Assembly: GCF_010915705.1 (NCBI RefSeq)
Contig: NZ_JAAIKE010000009.1
Coordinates: 1 to 64,000 of the forward strand
Origin: Pseudotabrizicola algicola
GTDB lineage: Bacteria; Pseudomonadota; Alphaproteobacteria; Rhodobacterales; Rhodobacteraceae
Direction of reading: 5' to 3'
Length of the DNA: 64,000 nt
Shown here: piece after piece, positions 59,597 through 64,000 of the stretch
Numbering within the stretch: the stretch's first letter is position 1
Layout of the letters: each line of letters opens with the position of its first letter
Notes under the pieces: model-generated
What the model saw: the letters and a program-made list of their open reading frames with translations, nothing else
The model's database searches: none
Told to the model about the DNA's origin: nothing
Position numbers and translations under genes: made by a program

Positions 59597-61036
59597 ATGG
59601 CGTCGAAATCCACCCTCAATGCGAAGAACCTGGAGGCGCTGGGCGCTGAGCGTCTGGCGCAGCTGCTGATCGAGATCAGCACCGGCGATGCCGCAGCCAA
59701 GCGCAAGCTACGGCTGGCTCTCGCCGGAGCGGAGGGCCCGAGGGAGGCGGCGCGGGAGATCACCAAGCGGCTGGCCAGCATCGCAAAGGCCCGGACCTTC
59801 GTGAACTGGCAGAACCGCAAGCCTCTTGTGAAGGATCTTCAGACCCAGCGCAGCGCCATCATGGAACAGATTGCCCCGCATGATCCGGGTGAGGCGCTGG
59901 CGCTCTTGTGGCGGTTCATGGGACTGGCCACGCCGGTGTTTGAACGCTGCGACGACAGCAGCGGCACCGTCATCGACATCTTCCACCAGGCCTGCGCCGA
60001 TCTGGGCGAGGTGGCCAAGGCGGTTGATGCGGCGCCGGAGGCGCTGGCGCGACAGGTTCTCGATGCGCTGCAGGACAACGGGTTTGGCCAGTACGACGGG
60101 CTGATCGCCATCATCGCCCCGGCGCTGGGCCCGGAGGGCGTCGCGCATCTGAAGACACTGGTCGATGAACTTGGCCGCACGCCCGTGCCGGTACCGCCAA
60201 AGAGCGAATGGCAGGCGGTCGGCTGGGGTAGCGGCGGCACGCGCTATGCCCACGAGATGGAGGAACGCGCGCGGCAGAGCACGGTCGAGATGGCGCTGAA
60301 GGACATCGCCGACGTGCAGGGCGACGTCGATGGCTTCATCGCCCAGTACGACCCGAAGACCCGCAAGGTGCCGAAGATCGCGGCCGAGATCGCGCAGCGC
60401 CTGCTGGCGGCGGGCAGGGCGGGGGACGCGCTTGGCTTCATCGAGCGGGCGGAGGTGAAAGATGCGCGCTGGATCCCGCCCGAATGGCAGGACGCCCGAC
60501 TTGCCGTGCTGGAGGCGCTTGACCGGAAGGATGAGGCGCAGGCGTTCCGCTGGGCATGTTTCGAGCGCGACCTGTCGGGTGAGCACCTTCGGGCCTATCT
60601 GAAGCGACTGCCGGATTTTGAAGACATCGAGGGCGAAGAGCGTGCGATGGCGCATGCCGCTGGCCATCCCGACCTGCTGACCGCCCTGGCCTTCTTTCTG
60701 AACTGGCCATCGCTTGCCCATGCCGCGCAACTGTTGATCGACCGACAGGACGAGGTCGATGGCGATCACTACGAATTCCTGGCACCAGCGGCCGAGACAT
60801 TGGCCGAAAGGCAGCCACTGGCCGCAACGGTGGCGCTGCGGGCGATGATCGATTTCACGCTGATCCAAGGGAGGCAGAAGCGCTATGGCTATGCCGCCCA
60901 GCACCTGGCCGCCTGTGCCGACCTAGCCGGACGGATCGAGGACTTCGGACCGGTCGAGCCGCATCACGTCTATGCCGCGCGCCTGAAGGCCGAGCATGGC
61001 AAGAAGACCGGCTTCTGGTCGCGGATGGACGGATGA
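59597..61036 (+). CDS. DUF6880-like protein of unknown function
   Basis: The protein is 479 residues from ATG 59597; the frame from 59519 is longer but less supported. It is helical throughout and Ala/Leu-rich with TPR-like repeats after about 150. The opening LNAKNLEALGAERLAQLLIEI matches proteins I know as DUF6880. It sits between the integrase (divergent) and the attachment site, where cargo genes are common. Role unknown. Confidence 0.65.
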   Translation: MASKSTLNAKNLEALGAERLAQLLIEISTGDAAAKRKLRLALAGAEGPREAAREITKRLASIAKARTFVNWQNRKPLVKDLQTQRSAIMEQIAPHDPGEALALLWRFMGLATPVFERCDDSSGTVIDIFHQACADLGEVAKAVDAAPEALARQVLDALQDNGFGQYDGLIAIIAPALGPEGVAHLKTLVDELGRTPVPVPPKSEWQAVGWGSGGTRYAHEMEERARQSTVEMALKDIADVQGDVDGFIAQYDPKTRKVPKIAAEIAQRLLAAGRAGDALGFIERAEVKDARWIPPEWQDARLAVLEALDRKDEAQAFRWACFERDLSGEHLRAYLKRLPDFEDIEGEERAMAHAAGHPDLLTALAFFLNWPSLAHAAQLLIDRQDEVDGDHYEFLAPAAETLAERQPLAATVALRAMIDFTLIQGRQKRYGYAAQHLAACADLAGRIEDFGPVEPHHVYAARLKAEHGKKTGFWSRMDG

Positions 61037-61071
61037 TGGACGTGCTACCGGAAAATCATTCCGCGACCCAA

Positions 61072-61090
61072 TGGAAGCATGGTGGAAGCA
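61072..61090 (+). repeat. Paired TGGAAGCA motif, right end
   Basis: TGGAAGCA occurs at 61072 and 61083, 11 bases apart, about 130 bases inside the right attachment repeat. The spacing is identical to the pairs at 221 and 61334. Confidence 0.5.
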
Positions 61091-61221
61091 CGAGGGGAAA
61101 AACCGCTGCGCAATCCTGACAATCCGCGCGCAGTCGGAGCTTGTGGGCCCATCTCGCAACTGGCAGGATATGCGAAGGAAAACGCGATTCGTCGCGCTTG
61201 TTCGTGTTTCGTTTGACACGA

Positions 61222-61266
61222 CTCATAACCTGAAGGTCGTAGGTTCAAATCCTACCCCCGCAACCA
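61222..61266 (+). repeat. attR: near-copy of tRNA-fMet 3' half
   Basis: This 45-base repeat matches 109-153 except at 61237, 61240 and 61254. The last two changes replace a C:G pair of the T stem by T:A, so pairing is kept. The 5' half of a tRNA is absent, so this is not a tRNA gene. Confidence 0.9.
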
Positions 61267-61293
61267 GAAAATCCCGCGTTATCAAACGCTTGA

Positions 61294-61317
61294 ACGCCGC
61301 CCTCCGGGGCGGCGTTT
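61294..61317 (+). terminator. Hairpin after right attachment repeat
   Basis: ACGCCGCCC and GGGCGGCGT form a nine-base stem with a four-base loop, followed by a short T stretch. It is related to the terminator at 183-204. Confidence 0.6.
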
Positions 61318-61333
61318 GCGTTTGTACGGGCCG

Positions 61334-61352
61334 TGGAAGCACTGTGGAAGCA
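61334..61352 (+). repeat. Paired TGGAAGCA motif beyond attR
   Basis: TGGAAGCA at 61334 and 61345 lies 68 bases beyond the right repeat, the same relative position as the pair after the left repeat. This implies a second element with a similar left end. Confidence 0.5.
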
Positions 61353-61452
61353 AGAGGGGCCGAAGTCCTTCATATACCTGCGAAGGCAATGGCCCGGTTC
61401 TTGTCGTAGCTGTCGCGCGCGGGTGCTACGACTTGGCCCACTCCCTTAGGCC

Positions 61453-62376
61453 CTACCGAAGCCGTTCGAGCAAAGCCTCGACCATTTCCTGGTTTGAGTT
61501 CGCGATCACGTCGAGTGGGCGGTGCTCCTGCCGCATGAGCGCGATCAGGAGACAGGCTGTGAACAGCCAAAAGGGCGAACCGGCACGAAGGCTGTAGCCG
61601 CTGATCATCGCCGTCAACCGCTCGGCCATCGGGGGATATTTCCGATTACCCCAATGGGCGTGGGTCGGCGTCATCGCATGGATGATCACGGCCGCGAGCG
61701 CTATCCCCATGGCACGCTTTTGCTGGACTTCGGCGAAGTTATGCCCGTGCTTCTTTGCATAGGCCGCAAGGCCGCTCGTCATGAAGTCGCGGGCATAGGT
61801 GTCGCAGGCGATTTCCTCCTCGGGCAGCGCCGATGGGGCACTGTTGTCGGCGCAGTACATGACGTGCTGGAATTCGTGTAGAAACGAGAATGCCAGGGCA
61901 AACGCCACAAGATCGAACGCCGCCATGTGCTGGACGTCGCCCAGACTTTCACGATCGGAAGTTGGCTCGGGGATATCCGCTGGCCAAGAGATTTCGGTGG
62001 TCTGATCGGCTAAAATAAGAGATTGGGCGCTGGCGATGCGTTGCTTGTAGTCGAGCTCGAACGGACCCCGCTTGGTGTCGGCGTTGAGCGCCTGGTCGAG
62101 CGGTATTCCGGTTATCGTCGCGAGAACCAGCGCGGGTGAATAGACCTCGATGGCGCGCCAGGCGTTGAAACCGAACAACCAGAAGAGGTCGATCGTCTTG
62201 GTGTCAAACTGGATGCGCTTGGCGTCGGCGTTCATGGTGACGCCCTTGGTGCTCGGCGCGACTTCAACGGCATGGCCGTACTGGCTCCAGAGGCTGCTGA
62301 TTTCGTCGGCGCGCTCAGGCACGGCGCCGCGAAGGAGATTCAGAATAATTGTGCGGTTGGACGGCTCGGTCGTCAT
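61453..62376 (-). CDS. Lit/peptidase U49-like zinc metalloprotease
   Basis: The protein is 307 residues from ATG 62376 (GGAG upstream); the frame to 62442 overlaps the previous gene. It has HEFQH, a HExxH zinc site, in FSFLHEFQHVMYCAD near 166-180, followed by EEEIACDTYARDF, a third-ligand region as in gluzincin-type proteases. A C-terminal membrane-like segment (FWLFTACLLIALM) is present. Lit of E. coli has the same HExxH and causes phage exclusion by cutting EF-Tu. The relationship is by motif and context. Confidence 0.6.
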   Translation of the reverse strand: MTTEPSNRTIILNLLRGAVPERADEISSLWSQYGHAVEVAPSTKGVTMNADAKRIQFDTKTIDLFWLFGFNAWRAIEVYSPALVLATITGIPLDQALNADTKRGPFELDYKQRIASAQSLILADQTTEISWPADIPEPTSDRESLGDVQHMAAFDLVAFALAFSFLHEFQHVMYCADNSAPSALPEEEIACDTYARDFMTSGLAAYAKKHGHNFAEVQQKRAMGIALAAVIIHAMTPTHAHWGNRKYPPMAERLTAMISGYSLRAGSPFWLFTACLLIALMRQEHRPLDVIANSNQEMVEALLERLR

Positions 62377-62419
62377 GCCTGTGGCTTCTCCAAGTGAGGG
62401 AATTGGGCGGGCGATCCGA

Positions 62420-63874
62420 TCATGACGGGTCGCTTTCTGCATGCGCGTCGCCCGTCGCCTGGCCTTCGCCAGTCATATGCAGACGGGTCACCGAGGAGAG
62501 GACCGAGTTCGCCCAGATCGTGCTGCACACGATTTCGCCGTCACGCTCGAACCAATGGGTCGCGCCCGGGATGAGGTCGAACGGGATAGGGTGGGTGGCC
62601 AGCGGATTATGGAACACCTCCAACTCCTGGCACCAGGCTTCGCCCCAAGGCCAGAGCGCCTGATATTCGTCGCTGGCGACCGACAACTTGAAGTCGATGG
62701 GCTCCAGCGCGCCCGGAGTTCGGTCGAAGAGGATGCCGCTTCGGATCATGGTCAGCCCGGGAGGGCGCCAGCCGGCAAGGAAGCCCATCCGGTTGAACTT
62801 GGCGAGCGTTGCCGCATTGCTGAAGATGACGGCCGACAGGTGGGCGAAGTCGGGATCGCGGAAGAGCCCCGCCGGTATGCCGTGCTTGCCCGTCAGGTTG
62901 GTGATCGGCGTCGCGACAGCGCGGCGCTCTTTGCCTACTCCTTCGATATCGGCGCGCAGCCCGTAGAGGTAAGTCGGCAGGGCCTCGCGGCTCCAGACCA
63001 TCGAACCGGATTGGTGGAAGTCTGCCAATGCGAGAGCGAAGGACTGGCCCTTCACGTGGTCCATCGCATGATAGTTGCGCTGGAGCTTGCCCCGCAGCGT
63101 CTTGGCGAAGCGCTCGGCCGGACCTCCTGTCAGGCGCTCGTTGCGATCCTCAGGCGCATGTACCCAGTCGCCGATCCCGCCGGCGCGTGGGGTCTCGGAG
63201 TTCGCCGTCACCGCCTCGATCCAGCACGTGTCACCGTTCTTCTCGATGAAGAAGTCGGGCGAGACATGATCTTGACGGACGCTCAGGCCCTGCTCGCGAA
63301 AGCAGGCGATAAGGTAGAGTTCGAACAGCCGGGACGCGAAGTTGCTGGTCTGAAAATCCGGGACAAAATTGGCGTCAGGATTGGGAAGCGCGAGATAGCA
63401 TTCGCCGATCGCCATGAGCGCCGGCAGATGGCTGATCGTGGTCGTCAACAGATCGAATTCCGGCGATGTCCCGCTAGCTCCCGGCTTCACCAAGAGCGGG
63501 CGGCGCCTGGCCCCCGGCGGCAATGGCTCCGGCGGATCGCCGGCGCGCATGGCAATGCTGAGACCGTCGAGCGCGGCTTCGGGGGTGGAATAGGGGCCGC
63601 CTTCGTCGACCTTGATCCAGCAGTGATCGACACGCCGGCGCAAGGCGATGCTGGTGAAGGTTCTTTGCTCCGAATCAAGAAGGATGCAGCCGCTCGCGCT
63701 GCCCCGTCCGGCCTGATAGGCGCTGAAGATATGGGCGGGGTCGAAGTCTGGCCCGCGTTCGAGCGACAGCGCATAGAGTTCGAACTGGCGCTGGCTGATC
63801 GGGGTGATCAGCCGTGGCTCATCGGCTGGGGCCATGGCCGACCTCATCTTCCTGCGGGCGTCTGACACACGCAT
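62420..63874 (-). CDS. Probable PD-(D/E)XK-type nuclease-like protein
   Basis: The 484-residue protein (shorter starts at 63844 and 63832 are possible) has FELYLIACFREQGLSVRQ, SPDFFIEKNG and CWIEAVTAN in sequence near 185-222, the helix plus PD...ExA arrangement of restriction-endonuclease folds with an Ala where Lys is usual. The middle and C-terminal parts are unassigned. It lies 43 bases upstream of the Lit-like protease on the same strand, so the two may form one system. Confidence 0.5.
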   Translation of the reverse strand: MRVSDARRKMRSAMAPADEPRLITPISQRQFELYALSLERGPDFDPAHIFSAYQAGRGSASGCILLDSEQRTFTSIALRRRVDHCWIKVDEGGPYSTPEAALDGLSIAMRAGDPPEPLPPGARRRPLLVKPGASGTSPEFDLLTTTISHLPALMAIGECYLALPNPDANFVPDFQTSNFASRLFELYLIACFREQGLSVRQDHVSPDFFIEKNGDTCWIEAVTANSETPRAGGIGDWVHAPEDRNERLTGGPAERFAKTLRGKLQRNYHAMDHVKGQSFALALADFHQSGSMVWSREALPTYLYGLRADIEGVGKERRAVATPITNLTGKHGIPAGLFRDPDFAHLSAVIFSNAATLAKFNRMGFLAGWRPPGLTMIRSGILFDRTPGALEPIDFKLSVASDEYQALWPWGEAWCQELEVFHNPLATHPIPFDLIPGATHWFERDGEIVCSTIWANSVLSSVTRLHMTGEGQATGDAHAESDPS

Positions 63875-63886
63875 CCGATTCCATCG

Positions 63887-64000
63887 TCATGACGCCTCCG
63901 CTGCGGCCGCCGAGGCGAGGATATCGCTGGCTTCCCATCCCTCGCCCTTCCGGGTTGTCACGAACTCACGGTCCCAGACGCCCCAGTTTGTGGGCAATGG
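63887..64000 (-). CDS. C-terminus of an unidentified protein (partial)
   Basis: The last 37 codons of a minus-strand gene read WGVWDREFVTTRKGEGWEA and end with an Ala-rich tail at TGA 63887-63889. The gene continues beyond the window and lies just upstream of the PD-(D/E)XK-like gene, probably as part of the same operon. Confidence 0.55.
   Translation of the reverse strand, partial: PLPTNWGVWDREFVTTRKGEGWEASDILASAAAAEAS

Noticed and set aside
61222-61266. A second tRNA-Met gene
   Set aside because: Only the 3' half is present; the upstream bases do not form the acceptor, D arm or anticodon-stem 5' strand. It is an attachment repeat.

Overview
The window is high-GC alphaproteobacterial DNA, most likely from the Rhodobacterales (Rhodobacter/Paracoccus relatives). 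This rests on codon style, on a tail module resembling the Rhodobacter gene transfer agent (GTA), and on an initiator tRNA with an A:U pair at the first of the three usual G:C positions in its anticodon stem. I ran no database searches. Family names are recognised from motifs.

Layout. An intact initiator tRNA-fMet (77-153) marks the left end of an integrated element of about 61 kb. A 45-base copy of the tRNA 3' half at 61222-61266, with three mismatches, marks the right end, and a tyrosine integrase (58226-59380) lies just inside it. About 110 bases beyond each copy are also similar, including a terminator and a paired TGGAAGCA motif. The sequence right of 61266 is therefore probably a second element integrated in tandem at the same tRNA.

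Region 1 (390-8528) is left-end cargo. A two-gene plus-strand cassette has an AIR-synthase/ThiL-like enzyme followed by a thymidylate-synthase-like enzyme. Convergent to it is a minus-strand group: a DnaJ-type zinc-finger protein, a DUF3800-like/helical-repeat protein, and an AlbA_2-NACHT/STAND-cold-shock fusion. The second group looks like anti-phage defence; neither group matches a system I can name.

Region 2 (9110-48258) is a complete siphovirus-type prophage: S24 repressor, excisionase-like HTH, recombination and replication genes (Sak4-like ATPase, helicase, PD-(D/E)XK nuclease, primase/helicase, RuvC-like resolvase), a ParB-adenine/cytosine methyltransferase, a C5 methyltransferase with a notable alternative reading frame, HNH nuclease, terminase, portal, protease-capsid fusion, head completion, tail with a probable -1 frameshift in the tail chaperone, tape measure, lysis genes, and a GTA-like baseplate/host-recognition block. 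A DprA-like plus phosphoribosyltransferase-like pair (32682-34230), with its own likely promoter, interrupts the structural operon.

Region 3 (48385-61036) is right-end cargo: a four-gene Zorya type I system (zorABCD, minus strand), a scar that looks like the remnant of a DNA methyltransferase, a 42-codon gene, a WYL-domain regulator, the integrase and a DUF6880-like gene.

Region 4 (61267-64000) starts the next element: a Lit/U49-like metalloprotease, a probable PD-(D/E)XK-type protein, and the C-terminus of a further gene. Overall this is a prophage carrying several independent conflict modules at both ends and one inside its virion operon.
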